A stretch of 64,000 nucleotides of DNA, taken from assembly GCA_014649355.1 (NCBI GenBank), contig BMSW01000004.1, positions 388,608 to 452,607 on the forward strand, in the 5' to 3' direction. Origin of the DNA: Streptomyces althioticus. Lineage in GTDB: Bacteria; Actinomycetota; Actinomycetes; Streptomycetales; Streptomycetaceae. The number at the start of each line of letters is the position of its first letter. Position 1 is the first letter of the stretch. A model generated the notes under the pieces. It was not told where the DNA came from and did no database searches. It worked only from the letters and a program-made list of their open reading frames with translations. The position numbers and the translations under genes are program-made. This document shows positions 46,431-54,188 of the stretch, piece by piece.

Positions 46431-46768
46431 CCAAGCCGCAGGCCCAGGCGGCGATGCTGCTGGTGCACCGGCTCATCACCCGACATGGCCTCACCACCGA
46501 GGAGGCCGTCACCGCAGTCATGCAGCGCCACCGCGGCGTGGAAGGCCCGCACACGCACCTCGTCACCGCCGAGGCGCAGGCCGTCGTGAAGGACACCGCC
46601 GCCGCGTTCCGCGCCGTCGTGGAAGCCCTCCGCCCTGCCGCCGAAGCCGCCGCCGCAGCGATGCGGTCCTTCCTGGAAGCCGTCCGGGCGGCGCCCCACC
46701 CGGGAGGCCGCAGCCGCGACCGGCCCGCCTGGCAGTCCCCGTACGGGCCCGCCCAGCGCCGCCGCTGA
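46427..46768 (+). CDS. Small helical hypothetical protein
   Basis: 113 residues, helical (AQAAMLLVHRLITRHGLTTE, AVVEALRPAAEAAAAAMRSF) with a basic tail. ATG 46427 gives the ATGA overlap typical here; GTG 46421 is closer to the AGGAAGGA site. Confidence 0.6.
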   Translation: MTKPQAQAAMLLVHRLITRHGLTTEEAVTAVMQRHRGVEGPHTHLVTAEAQAVVKDTAAAFRAVVEALRPAAEAAAAAMRSFLEAVRAAPHPGGRSRDRPAWQSPYGPAQRRR

Positions 46769-46806
46769 CCCCCTCCCAGCCCACCCACCCGCAGAACGGA
46801 ACCGTC

Positions 46807-47214
46807 ATGATCCACCACCCCGCCCCGGTCCTCAACGAGCGCTGGGAGGGCTACGAACTCGCCCGCGACGACCACCACGCCTTCGTCTGGATCTGGCAGG
46901 GCTTCAACATCCGGCTGATCGCCGTCCCGCACGGCCCCGACGGCGCCTGGGGCTACGACTTCGCGTGGTGCTTCCCGCGCGACCCGCAGCTCGTCCAGCA
47001 GGCCGTCGCCGACTGGGACGCGGACACCCAGGACGAACCGGCCGGCTGGCACAAGCGGCCCACCCACGAGATCCGGCGGGCGCCCCGCCGCGACGACGAC
47101 CCCGCCTACAACCGGGCGCGCTGCCGGCACGGCTGCTACCTCGACGAGGGCTGCCGCACCGTCAACTGCCCCGACCTCGAGCACGCCCGCTCCACCCCGG
47201 AAGGAACCGCATGA
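46807..47214 (+). CDS. Hypothetical protein with Cys/His tail
   Basis: 135 residues. Beta-rich start (HHAFVWIWQGFNIRLIAVPH, WGYDFAWCFPRD), then RCRHGCYLDEGCRTVNCPDL, a likely metal site. Not recognised. Confidence 0.65.
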   Translation: MIHHPAPVLNERWEGYELARDDHHAFVWIWQGFNIRLIAVPHGPDGAWGYDFAWCFPRDPQLVQQAVADWDADTQDEPAGWHKRPTHEIRRAPRRDDDPAYNRARCRHGCYLDEGCRTVNCPDLEHARSTPEGTA

Positions 47215-47540
47215 GCGCCACCGACGCGGTCGGCTATCTCGACTGCCATGACCCCGCACAGCCCCCCACAGAGCAAGGAGACACCGCGGTGACCATCGAA
47301 CTGCTGGAAGAGATGTGGACCGCCAGCAAGCGGTTCCGCATCGCCCCCGACCAGGCCGCCGAACTCAAGGCCGACGCCGAAGAGATCACCGTCACCTGGC
47401 AGCTGGCATCCGGCTACCAGCCCAGCGTCCTCGTCACCGCACCGGCCGGCCGTGAAGGCTGGGCCGTCCCCGTCCCGCACCGGCCGCCGTGGCTGGTCAC
47501 CCTGCTCGTGAACAACGCACCTGACTGGTGGCTCCAGTGA
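47211..47540 (+). CDS. Hypothetical protein
   Basis: 109 residues; beta-rich C-terminus (EITVTWQLASGYQPSVLVTA, WLVTLLVNN). ATGA overlap. Not recognised. Confidence 0.6.
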   Translation: MSATDAVGYLDCHDPAQPPTEQGDTAVTIELLEEMWTASKRFRIAPDQAAELKADAEEITVTWQLASGYQPSVLVTAPAGREGWAVPVPHRPPWLVTLLVNNAPDWWLQ

Positions 47541-48157
47541 CCAACCACCTCAAGCTCCTCAACCTCCTCGGCGAGGACGTCACCGTCACACACCCCGACG
47601 CCCAGCACCGCGTCTGGCGCGGCCGGCTCCGGGACATCATGCACTCGCCGTGCATCGTCCTGGACCTCCCCGACGGCCGCACCGAGGTGCTGCCGCAGGC
47701 CTTCACCGTCACCCCGGACACCACCGTCCGGACGGGTCCGGACGCCGACGCGGCGACGTCCGGACCCGCGCGGGCGCCCGTCGTCGGCACGGCGGTCACC
47801 AGCGCGGACACTGTCCGGACACGGCATCCGGACGCCCCGCCCGCACCGGCGGACGTGCCCGAGCGCATCCCGTGCGCCGACGAACGGTGCATCGACGAGC
47901 GCTGCCAGAAAGCCGCCCGCGCCGCCCACGACCAGGCGGACCACGTCCAGGCGCTCCGCGAAGACCTCGCCGCCGCGGTCGCCGCCTACGAGGCCCTGCG
48001 GGCACGCCTCGCCATCGCCGGCGGATACCTCCGCCACCAGCGCACCACCGGCGTCCTCCACGGCGGCCAGACCCGCCGCAGGATCCTCACGCGGCTCGCC
48101 GCCTGGACCGAGGACCCCGGCCCCCTCGACCTGCCCACCGGAGCGCGACGCCAGTGA
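47537..48157 (+). CDS. Hypothetical protein; linker carries GTCCGGAC repeats
   Basis: 206 residues. An N-terminal beta domain (HLKLLNLLGEDVTVTHPD, IVLDLPDGRTEVLPQAF), a low-complexity linker encoded by four GTCCGGAC palindromes, a CADERCIDERC motif and a C-terminal coiled coil (ALREDLAAAVAAYEALRARL). Overlaps wbl gene 2. Function unknown. Confidence 0.65.
   Translation: MTNHLKLLNLLGEDVTVTHPDAQHRVWRGRLRDIMHSPCIVLDLPDGRTEVLPQAFTVTPDTTVRTGPDADAATSGPARAPVVGTAVTSADTVRTRHPDAPPAPADVPERIPCADERCIDERCQKAARAAHDQADHVQALREDLAAAVAAYEALRARLAIAGGYLRHQRTTGVLHGGQTRRRILTRLAAWTEDPGPLDLPTGARRQ
47726..47820. repeat. GTCCGGAC cluster 2 (four copies)
   Basis: Copies at 47726, 47736, 47758 and 47813: intervals 10, 22 and 55 bp. 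Inside the linker-coding part of a gene; the 10-, 22- and 55-bp intervals are not multiples of three, so they do not come from a repeated peptide. Confidence 0.8.
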
Positions 48158-48417
48158 TCCCCCACTTCCTCGACGACCTGCCCGACCGCTGGCCGGACAC
48201 CCCCTGCCGCAACGCGCCCCACCTGTTCGTCGACAACCGCAGCACCCCGGCAGCGGAGCGCACGAAGGAGGCCAAGTCGCTGTGCGCAGGGTGCCCCGTC
48301 CGCACCGCCTGCGCCGACCACGCCATCCACAACGGCATCCGCGACGGCATCTACGGCGGCCTCACCATCGCCGAACGCGACGCCGTCGTACGCGAACGGG
48401 CAGCAGCCGACGAGTGA
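48154..48417 (+). CDS. WhiB-like Fe-S transcription regulator (second copy)
   Basis: 87 residues. Cys18, Cys44, Cys47 and Cys53 (CAGCPVRTAC) for the Fe-S cluster and the GIYGG turn (65-69). Little else outside the Wbl core. Last gene of the long rightward run; a perfect hairpin follows. Distinct from the first wbl gene in length and tail. Confidence 0.93.
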   Translation: MIPHFLDDLPDRWPDTPCRNAPHLFVDNRSTPAAERTKEAKSLCAGCPVRTACADHAIHNGIRDGIYGGLTIAERDAVVRERAAADE

Positions 48418-48420
48418 CGA

Positions 48421-48452
48421 CACAGGCCCCGCCCGAGTGGGCGGGGCCTGTG
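48421..48452. terminator. Strong bidirectional terminator
   Basis: Perfect 14-bp inverted repeat CACAGGCCCCGCCC (48421-48434) / GGGCGGGGCCTGTG (48439-48452) with GAGT loop, between convergent genes. Confidence 0.88.
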
Positions 48453-48488
48453 CCGACCCCGAGCGCTCTCGACCACCGCACGGCCGGC

Positions 48489-48836
48489 TTACTCGCCAGG
48501 CCGTTCCTGTGCGGCCTCCTCGGCGGCAGTGGGCGCTTGTTCCCCCTGCCTCGGGCGGCTCGACCAGGTGCCGGTATGGCCGCGCAGGATGTCCTGCACG
48601 GTCCCCAGCGACACCTGTACCTTCTCCGCGATCTGACGTAGCGGCATGCCGTCCTCGCGGAGGTCGCGCACGGTCTGATCTCGAAGCTGCCTGAGGCGCT
48701 TGTTCCGTTTCGGCTGGTCTTTCAGTAGCTGGGCCACTGCTCGCGCCCGGGCAACGGGGTCTTCCATCCCCTCGACCTGATCAAGGGCGTCCAGCACCCG
48801 GCGCACCTCCTCTTCGAGCTCTTCTGTCACACCCAT
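48489..48836 (-). CDS. HTH transcriptional regulator
   Basis: 115 residues. Helical N-terminus, then a sigma-70 region 4/resolvase-like HTH (GMPLRQIAEKVQVSLGTVQDILRG) and a polar tail. ATG 48836 with GAGGGG close by; TTG 48845 is possible. It is divergent from the next gene with a 24-bp palindrome between, so autoregulation is likely. Confidence 0.78.
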   Translation of the reverse strand: MGVTEELEEEVRRVLDALDQVEGMEDPVARARAVAQLLKDQPKRNKRLRQLRDQTVRDLREDGMPLRQIAEKVQVSLGTVQDILRGHTGTWSSRPRQGEQAPTAAEEAAQERPGE

Positions 48837-48865
48837 GCCCCTCAATTCGGGCGGGTCGCTTGCAT

Positions 48866-48889
48866 GAGTGTATGGAACTCCATACGCTC
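48866..48889. promoter_or_regulatory. 24-bp palindromic operator between divergent genes
   Basis: GTATGGA-AC-TCCATAC is perfect, extended to GAGTGTATGGA / TCCATACGCTC with one mismatch. It covers the spacer of a leftward promoter TTCCAT-N17-TACACT for the HTH gene, so a bound regulator would shut that promoter. Confidence 0.7.
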
Positions 48890-48983
48890 ATGGAAGCGAC
48901 TCACCCGAGTCGCACGTACAAGTCGGCCCCCGGTCGGGGCCTAGGAAACGCCGACCGGGGGCCACGTCAGATGGAGCTGACGT

Positions 48984-49586
48984 ATGGGACATCGTAATGA
49001 TCGGCGTGCTGGTGTGAACCGGGACGTCGCCGACGAACACAGGTCCGCGGCTGCCGAGGCCCTCGCGATGGTTGCGGGGCACCTGGCGACGCACGACCCG
49101 GGCAAGGTGCTGGACGAGTTCACGTTCGCCGCTCTGGTGGGGGCGAAGGTGTACGACACCGGGGGCCGCCGCGGTTCCGGCCGGGGCCTGCGAGTCTCGC
49201 GGCTGGCGCTGAAGACCGTGGGTACGGTCCCGCCGGGTGTGAGCCGCGTGGAGTTCGCGGTGCCGGTCGCCCAGGCGGCCCGGACGCTGGGCTACGACTG
49301 GACGGCCGACGACAACCGCCGGGTCATCCCGACGATCCCGGGCCAGCGGCGCGGGCCTGTCGAGGACGCGGTGCAGCGCAAGGTGCTCGAGCTGGCCGAC
49401 AGCCTGGAAGGGCTGCGGCCGGGCGCACCGGCCGAGATGAACGACGTCCTGCGGGCGGCGGAGCTGGTGAGCCGGGACGCGGGCCAGTCGGTGCTGGCGT
49501 CCCTCATGACGTTCATCCTCACCCCCGAGCAGGGCGAGACCCGCGCGCAGTACGCCGCTCGTCTCCGTGAGGCGGTGGGTCGATGA
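48984..49586 (+). CDS. Hypothetical protein
   Basis: 200 residues, mostly helical; motifs LDEFTFAALVGAKVYDTGGR and LAASLMTFILTP-like end (SVLASLMTFILTPEQGETRA). First gene of a second rightward unit controlled from the palindrome region; GGAG before ATG. Not recognised. Confidence 0.7.
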   Translation: MGHRNDRRAGVNRDVADEHRSAAAEALAMVAGHLATHDPGKVLDEFTFAALVGAKVYDTGGRRGSGRGLRVSRLALKTVGTVPPGVSRVEFAVPVAQAARTLGYDWTADDNRRVIPTIPGQRRGPVEDAVQRKVLELADSLEGLRPGAPAEMNDVLRAAELVSRDAGQSVLASLMTFILTPEQGETRAQYAARLREAVGR

Positions 49587-49696
49587 GCCGGATGTGCTGC
49601 GGGCGCCCGATGCAGCCCGAGGGCGGCAAGCGGGTGTGCTCTCGCTGCGGAGCCTGGGAAGACCCCGGCCTGGTCGCGGGCGGTGGCGCCCGATGA
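49583..49696 (+). CDS. Tiny zinc-ribbon-like protein
   Basis: 37 residues: MSRMCCGRPMQP then VCSRCGAWEDPG, a CC...CxxC metal ribbon. Fills the gap between two genes with ATGA overlaps at both ends, which supports translation. Confidence 0.55.
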   Translation: MSRMCCGRPMQPEGGKRVCSRCGAWEDPGLVAGGGAR

Positions 49697-49881
49697 CGAA
49701 GCGGATCGACATCAAGACGCCGAACCAGGTGGCCACCCCGCCGGCGACGGTCGAGGCGTGCCAGCAGGACCGGGCGAACCGGCCGTACAGCGAGAACAAC
49801 TCGCCGGCCACGGTCGACAAGCTGCTGGCGGCCGAGGCCAGCGTGCAGCGCGGCCTGACCCCGTTGAAGGTGAGCCGCTGA
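49693..49881 (+). CDS. Small hypothetical protein
   Basis: 62 residues, polar, helical (VEACQQDRANRPYSENNSPA). ATGA overlap before, TGATG overlap after. Not recognised. Confidence 0.6.
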   Translation: MTKRIDIKTPNQVATPPATVEACQQDRANRPYSENNSPATVDKLLAAEASVQRGLTPLKVSR

Positions 49882-50123
49882 TGGGGCTCAAGGACTTCGC
49901 GCGGACGCTGCGCCCCGGAAACGACCACGAGCTCGCCGCCCGCATCAAGCGCGAGGAAGCCGAGCGCCGCGAGCGTGAGGAGCAAGAGCGCAAGGCGCGG
50001 ATCAAGGCGATGGCCGAGCGCGACAAGAACCGCAGCGAAGAGGAGAAGCGCGCCAGCGCGGAGAGGGCCCGCCGCGGCAAGCGGGAGCTGGGGCGTAAGG
50101 GCAGCGGAGCACGGCTGTTCTGA
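49881..50123 (+). CDS. Small highly charged helical protein
   Basis: 80 residues, almost entirely a Lys/Arg/Glu-rich helix (REEAERREREEQERKARIKA), likely a coiled coil or single alpha helix. Start overlaps previous stop. A strong hairpin follows. Confidence 0.6.
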   Translation: MGLKDFARTLRPGNDHELAARIKREEAERREREEQERKARIKAMAERDKNRSEEEKRASAERARRGKRELGRKGSGARLF

Positions 50124-50136
50124 CCCACACCGGACC

Positions 50137-50170
50137 GGCCCGGCCGCCGACCTCCCCAGGCGGCCGGGCC
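50137..50170 (+). terminator. Terminator before membrane gene block
   Basis: Perfect 12-bp stem GGCCCGGCCGCC (50137-50148) / GGCGGCCGGGCC (50159-50170). Confidence 0.75.
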
Positions 50171-50210
50171 CCGTCTTGAAAGAACCACGAGCCCAGAGGG
50201 GGCACCCACG

Positions 50211-51326
50211 ATGACCGAGACTCCGCAGACGCCACCGGCCGGCCAGCCGGGCGTGCGCTACAAGAAGGCCACTGTGGAGCGGCCGGAGACGACCGTCATC
50301 GACGGCAAGCCGTCCACGCGCATGGTCAGGGAAACCGTGTGGGTCCCCGTCCCGCCGCGCGACTGGGACGAGATCATCCGCCGGGGAGCCACCACCGTGG
50401 CGGTCCTCGTCACGATCCTCGCGGCCCTCGGGACCGCGGCGAGCGTCGGCGGGCTCCTGGCGACGCGGCTCCTCCACCCGGGCGTGGCCTACGCCGTCGG
50501 CGCGGTCTTCACCGCGAGCTGGCTCGTCTGCCTCGGCATCGAGCACATCGAGCGGGTCGACGCCGACCGTGCCGCGCGGGCCCGCTTCGCCGGCTGGGTG
50601 ATGCTGCTGATGGGCATGGCCTCCGTCATCTCGTACGGGCACGAGAAGGAGCAGCTGGCTGCCGGTGTCGTCGGCTCGGGCCTGGACCTCGCGGCCAAGG
50701 GCCTGTGGTGGCTGATCCTCGGCCTGGACCGCGTGAAGCTGGCGCCCGGCGTCGCCCACTGGGTCGCCGAGCGGGAGCAGGAGATGGCAGGGCGGTACCT
50801 GCTCGGGATGCGGCTGCGGCGCCTCAACCGGCGTTCCGGCCAGCTGCAGACCGGCGCCGAGTTCCAGGCCGCCGAGGCGATCCTCGCGCAGGCCCGAGGT
50901 CACGAGCTTCCGGCCGCGCCGGTGTCCGGACAGGCGGATGCCGTGTCCGTGCCGGTGTCCGGACAAGCGGCGGACATCTCCGGGCAGGCTCCGGAGCCGC
51001 CCGCTCCCGCGCCCGGGCCCGCCGCCCCCGCAGCGGCCCCGCCGCCCGCTGCCCCGGCGCCCCCGCCCTCCCCGGTGCCGTCCGCCGAGACGTCCGAGGA
51101 CAGTCCGGAGCCGTCCGGACAGGCGGGGGAGGAGCCGCCCACGTCGACCGTCCTGCCGATGGCTCCGTCGATCCGGCAGATCGTCATCCAGGCCGTCGCC
51201 GACAACGACGCGATCTCCGACGACGAGCTGCTCGCGAAGGTGCGCGAGGTGCACGGCGACCGGCCCAAGCTGCCCGAGACCGTGGCCCGATACCGGCGGC
51301 AAGCCCTGAAACGAAAAGCCGGGTGA
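50211..51326 (+). CDS. SpdB-like spread/membrane protein
   Basis: 371 residues. A polar N-terminus, four hydrophobic segments (about 60-83, 90-112, 126-143, 148-172), a helical region with AEREQEMAGRYLLGMRLRRL, a long Pro/Ala/Ser linker and a C-terminal helical domain (IRQIVIQAVADNDAISDDEL). The TM region with SIEH-type motif (CLGIEHIERVDADRAARARF) resembles SpdB proteins, which help Streptomyces plasmids spread along hyphae. Three GTCCGGAC copies lie in the linker DNA. Assignment by pattern, without alignment. Confidence 0.7.
   Translation: MTETPQTPPAGQPGVRYKKATVERPETTVIDGKPSTRMVRETVWVPVPPRDWDEIIRRGATTVAVLVTILAALGTAASVGGLLATRLLHPGVAYAVGAVFTASWLVCLGIEHIERVDADRAARARFAGWVMLLMGMASVISYGHEKEQLAAGVVGSGLDLAAKGLWWLILGLDRVKLAPGVAHWVAEREQEMAGRYLLGMRLRRLNRRSGQLQTGAEFQAAEAILAQARGHELPAAPVSGQADAVSVPVSGQAADISGQAPEPPAPAPGPAAPAAAPPPAAPAPPPSPVPSAETSEDSPEPSGQAGEEPPTSTVLPMAPSIRQIVIQAVADNDAISDDELLAKVREVHGDRPKLPETVARYRRQALKRKAG
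50924..51120. repeat. GTCCGGAC cluster 3 (three copies)
   Basis: Copies at 50924, 50957 and 51113 (33 and 156 bp apart), in the low-complexity linker of the SpdB-like gene. Confidence 0.7.
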
Positions 51327-51380
51327 CCGGCCCCACCGCGGCGGCCCTGCTGCCGCCCTACACCGGAAGGTGACCCTGCC

Positions 51381-52277
51381 GTGACGTCGGCTAACGAGCG
51401 CTGGACTCAGCGCATCATGGGCGGCCTCGGAGTGCGCCCCGTCGGCCACAGCGACCCGCGGGACCGCGACCCGGACGACGGGCCACAGGTCCCCGCCCCC
51501 GCCCCGCCGCCGGCCCAGCCGGCGGCGGGGCCCGAACCGCAGCAGCGGGTGCCCGACTGGTGGCGCGTCGAGCGGCCGCCGCTCGAGGACCTCCACCCCG
51601 CGCCGCCCGCCGCAGCCCCTGCGCCGGTGGCCGCGCCCCCGGCCCAGCGGGCGGCGCCCCCCGCGCCCCAGCAGCCTGCCCCGTCCGGGCCGGTGGCGAA
51701 GACGCCCCAGCCCGGCGGGCCGGTCAAGAAGGTCGCCAGCGACCAGAAGCGGACTGCGGTCCGAAAGCTGGGGGAGGGGGTGACCGGCGACCGCCGCGTG
51801 CGGATCGTCGCGTTCAACGGCACCGCGGCCTGCTTCGGCTGGGGCCTCGGCCTCGTCGACCTCCTCAAGCCGTATGTCGCCGCCGCCGAGCAAGCCGCCG
51901 TCGGCGTCTTCGGGCTCGTCCTCGCCGTCGTCTGCGCCGGCCTCGCCTGGAAGGCCACCGGCTCCCCGGTCTTCGCCGGCGTCTTCAAGGGGCTGACGCC
52001 GGTCCTGCGGCCGATCGTCACCGCGCTCGCCGCCGAGATCGGCCGCCGCAACGCCCCCGCCGCCGTGGCCTACGTCAACGCGTACGGCGAGGAATGGGGC
52101 CTGGGCCCGTCAGCGGTCAGCCTCCTCCTCACGGCGGCCGGCATCTGCGGCGGCCTGTGGTGGTGCATCGACCGCCGCATCCGCCACTGGCACTGGTCGT
52201 GCCGCTGGCTGCTCCGCGTCCCCCTCGCCTCCGCCCTCCTCACCGTCCTGCCGTACTCCAGCGGCCCCGTCGCCTGA
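51381..52277 (+). CDS. Multi-pass membrane protein with proline-rich N-terminus
   Basis: 298 residues. About 130 residues of Pro/Ala-rich disorder, a basic segment (KKVASDQKRTAVRKLGEG), then several TM helices (FNGTAACFGWGLGLVDLL, VGVFGLVLAVVCAGLAW, AVSLLLTAAGICGGLWW, LASALLTVLPYSS). GTG start after GGAAGG. Second of four consecutive membrane genes, so probably one complex with the SpdB-like protein. Not recognised. Confidence 0.75.
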   Translation: MTSANERWTQRIMGGLGVRPVGHSDPRDRDPDDGPQVPAPAPPPAQPAAGPEPQQRVPDWWRVERPPLEDLHPAPPAAAPAPVAAPPAQRAAPPAPQQPAPSGPVAKTPQPGGPVKKVASDQKRTAVRKLGEGVTGDRRVRIVAFNGTAACFGWGLGLVDLLKPYVAAAEQAAVGVFGLVLAVVCAGLAWKATGSPVFAGVFKGLTPVLRPIVTALAAEIGRRNAPAAVAYVNAYGEEWGLGPSAVSLLLTAAGICGGLWWCIDRRIRHWHWSCRWLLRVPLASALLTVLPYSSGPVA

Positions 52278-52288
52278 AAGGCACAACC

Positions 52289-52750
52289 GTGCACCACACC
52301 GTCGTCCTGGCCGCTCCCGGCGTCAACGGCCTGCAGTTGTTCGGCGCGGTCACCCTGACGTTCTTCGCCTTCGCGAGCGCCTTCTGCCTGATCGCCGGCC
52401 TCAAGGGCAGCGACCGCATCAAGATCCAGACGAGGGACCAGGCGGCCATCTGGGGCTTCGTCACCGGCGCCCTGTGGGTCAACGCGGGCGGCACCTGGGC
52501 CGACTGGGCCAACAGCTTCGGCGACGTCGGCCGCAGCATGACCGCCGACACCGGCTTCGGAGACCCCGGCCTCGGCGGCTCCGCCTGCCTCATGCTGCTC
52601 GCCGCCTGGTGCTGGCCCTTCAAGAAGCGCATGGCCTTCCCCGCGTTCCTCGCCCTCTCCGGGGCCGTCCTCGCCGGCCAGGCCGGCGGCATCCCCGGCA
52701 TGGCCGTCGGCATCATCCGCGCGATCGTCTCCAAGCTGGCGGGGGGCTGA
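52289..52750 (+). CDS. Small four-TM membrane protein
   Basis: 153 residues, four hydrophobic segments (LFGAVTLTFFAFASAFCLIA, IWGFVTGALWVNAG, ACLMLLAAWCWPF, AFLALSGAVLAGQAGG). GTG start with GAAAGG upstream. Size and topology recall small membrane subunits of plasmid-transfer or phage-spread operons. Confidence 0.72.
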   Translation: MHHTVVLAAPGVNGLQLFGAVTLTFFAFASAFCLIAGLKGSDRIKIQTRDQAAIWGFVTGALWVNAGGTWADWANSFGDVGRSMTADTGFGDPGLGGSACLMLLAAWCWPFKKRMAFPAFLALSGAVLAGQAGGIPGMAVGIIRAIVSKLAGG

Positions 52751-52751
52751 C

Positions 52752-53645
52752 ATGGGCGTCGACCTGACCAAGCCGACCGACCAGCCGCAGCCCGAGCCCG
52801 CCGACGACGACCAGGCGCTCACCGCGCGGGAGGAGCTGCTGCGGCCGCTCAAGGCCTGCGGCGCGGCCATAGCGGCCGGGAGCCCGCTGCTGCTGCGCTG
52901 GATGGGCCGGACGCTGTGGCGTGCCGTACGGGACGGCTCACGCACCCGCACGAGCGGCGAGGGCGGCATCGCGGACCTCGCCGAGCGGCTGGCCCTCGGC
53001 GCGCTCGTCGTCGCCCTCGGCGGCTCGGCGCTCGCCGGTCTCCTCGGCGCCCTGTGGCTCGTGGTCGCGCCGTACGCGGGGTGGGCCGGCCTCGGCCTGA
53101 TCCTCGTCTGGTGCGTCGCGGCGATGTGCTTCGCCGTCGCCGCCCCCGAAGATGATCAAGAAACGGCGGGGGAGGAGCCCGACGACGAGGCTCCCGAGGA
53201 AGAAGGCGAGGAGCAAGCAGAAGACACCTGGGAGGACGCGCGGGAAAAGCTCCGCGTATTCGTTGAGAGGCGGGCCGCCGAAGTCGCAGCAGGGCACATG
53301 GAAGGCATGAAAGGAAAGGGCGTCCGCGTCGACGACCTGCTCGCCGAACAACAGCGGAACGGAGCCCTCCTCGGTGTCAGCCGGAGCGGAATGATCGACC
53401 TCCTGCAAAGGGCCGGAATCACCGTGCGCACGCAGATGAGTTTCCGCGTTCTGGAGGACACAGGAAACGGCCAGGAATGGGTGAAGAAGAACGTCCCCGG
53501 CGTGCACGTGGAAGATCTCGCGAAAGACCTCAAGCGCACCCCCCACCTGCCCCCGCATTTGGTGCCGGATCTCACCCCCACTCCCCACCCCAAACGCCCC
53601 TCGGACGGCCCCGCCATTCCGGCCCCCAGAGAGGCCGACGAATAG
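52752..53645 (+). CDS. Two-TM membrane protein with cytoplasmic domain
   Basis: 297 residues. Polar start, two TM helices (LALGALVVALGGSALAGLLG, GLGLILVWCVAAMCFAVA), an acidic stretch (EEPDDEAPEEEGEEQAE) and a C-terminal soluble domain (RVFVERRAAEVAAGHMEGMK, then MIDLLQRAGITVRTQMSFRV) that looks like a winged helix found at the end of Streptomyces element membrane proteins. Starts immediately after the previous gene. Possibly a substrate-binding subunit. Confidence 0.72.
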   Translation: MGVDLTKPTDQPQPEPADDDQALTAREELLRPLKACGAAIAAGSPLLLRWMGRTLWRAVRDGSRTRTSGEGGIADLAERLALGALVVALGGSALAGLLGALWLVVAPYAGWAGLGLILVWCVAAMCFAVAAPEDDQETAGEEPDDEAPEEEGEEQAEDTWEDAREKLRVFVERRAAEVAAGHMEGMKGKGVRVDDLLAEQQRNGALLGVSRSGMIDLLQRAGITVRTQMSFRVLEDTGNGQEWVKKNVPGVHVEDLAKDLKRTPHLPPHLVPDLTPTPHPKRPSDGPAIPAPREADE

Positions 53646-53739
53646 GCCCCGCCAGGCCAGCCCGCCGGGCCCGCGCCGCGGGCGCGGCAGGGGAGTGGCA
53701 CCAGCCCCGCCCCAGACCCTCCCCTCCCCCACCCCCGGT

Positions 53740-53785
53740 CGCCTACCGGTAGGCGTCCTACCAAGGGCCTACCGGCCTCTACCGG
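53740..53785. repeat. CCTACCGG palindrome and repeats
   Basis: Perfect 16-bp palindrome CGCCTACCGGTAGGCG (53740-53755) followed by CCTACC at 53757 and CTACCGG at 53769 and 53779, spaced 26 and 10 bp. It sits in the 258-bp gap between the membrane block and the next small gene; could be an operator or protein-binding repeat cluster. Confidence 0.6.
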
Positions 53786-53903
53786 GGGAGGGAAGGGGGC
53801 AAACCGGACGACGACTTCCCGGCCCGTCACGCAGCGCGCTACCCTCGTGACTCGCCGCGAGCAGACGGCGCGGCGAGGCGCAGCTCAGTCCAGGGGGACG
53901 ACA

Positions 53904-54137
53904 ATGCACAGCTACGAGTGCGGTAACTGCAATCTCAGGTCCGACCCGTTCGTTCTCCGGAGTTCCGCCGAGCGGTACGGCCAGGAGCACCGCGACAAGC
54001 GGCACGACGGAATGCATCCGCTGGACGAGGCGATCCTGAGTGGTGGCAGCGGCGTCATGCCGCAGCCCGGCGACTGGAAGGTCTTCGCGTTCGTCGCCGC
54101 GCTGTTCATCATGGGGCTGATGACGAAGGTCTTCTGA
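53904..54137 (+). CDS. Small protein with CxxC and C-terminal TM
   Basis: 77 residues: MHSYECGNCNLRSDPF, a His/Arg-rich middle and a C-terminal transmembrane helix (VFAFVAALFIMGLMTKVF), a tail-anchored layout. AGGGGG before ATG. Ends at a terminator shared with the convergent gene. Confidence 0.65.
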   Translation: MHSYECGNCNLRSDPFVLRSSAERYGQEHRDKRHDGMHPLDEAILSGGSGVMPQPGDWKVFAFVAALFIMGLMTKVF

Positions 54138-54155
54138 CCTGCCCCTGGAAAGCCG

Positions 54156-54186
54156 AAAGGGCCACGCATCCCAGGCGTGGCCCTTT
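54156..54186. terminator. Bidirectional terminator
   Basis: Perfect 12-bp stem AAAGGGCCACGC (54156-54167) / GCGTGGCCCTTT (54175-54186), with T-rich flank on the + strand, between convergent genes. Confidence 0.85.
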
Positions 54187-54188
54187 CC

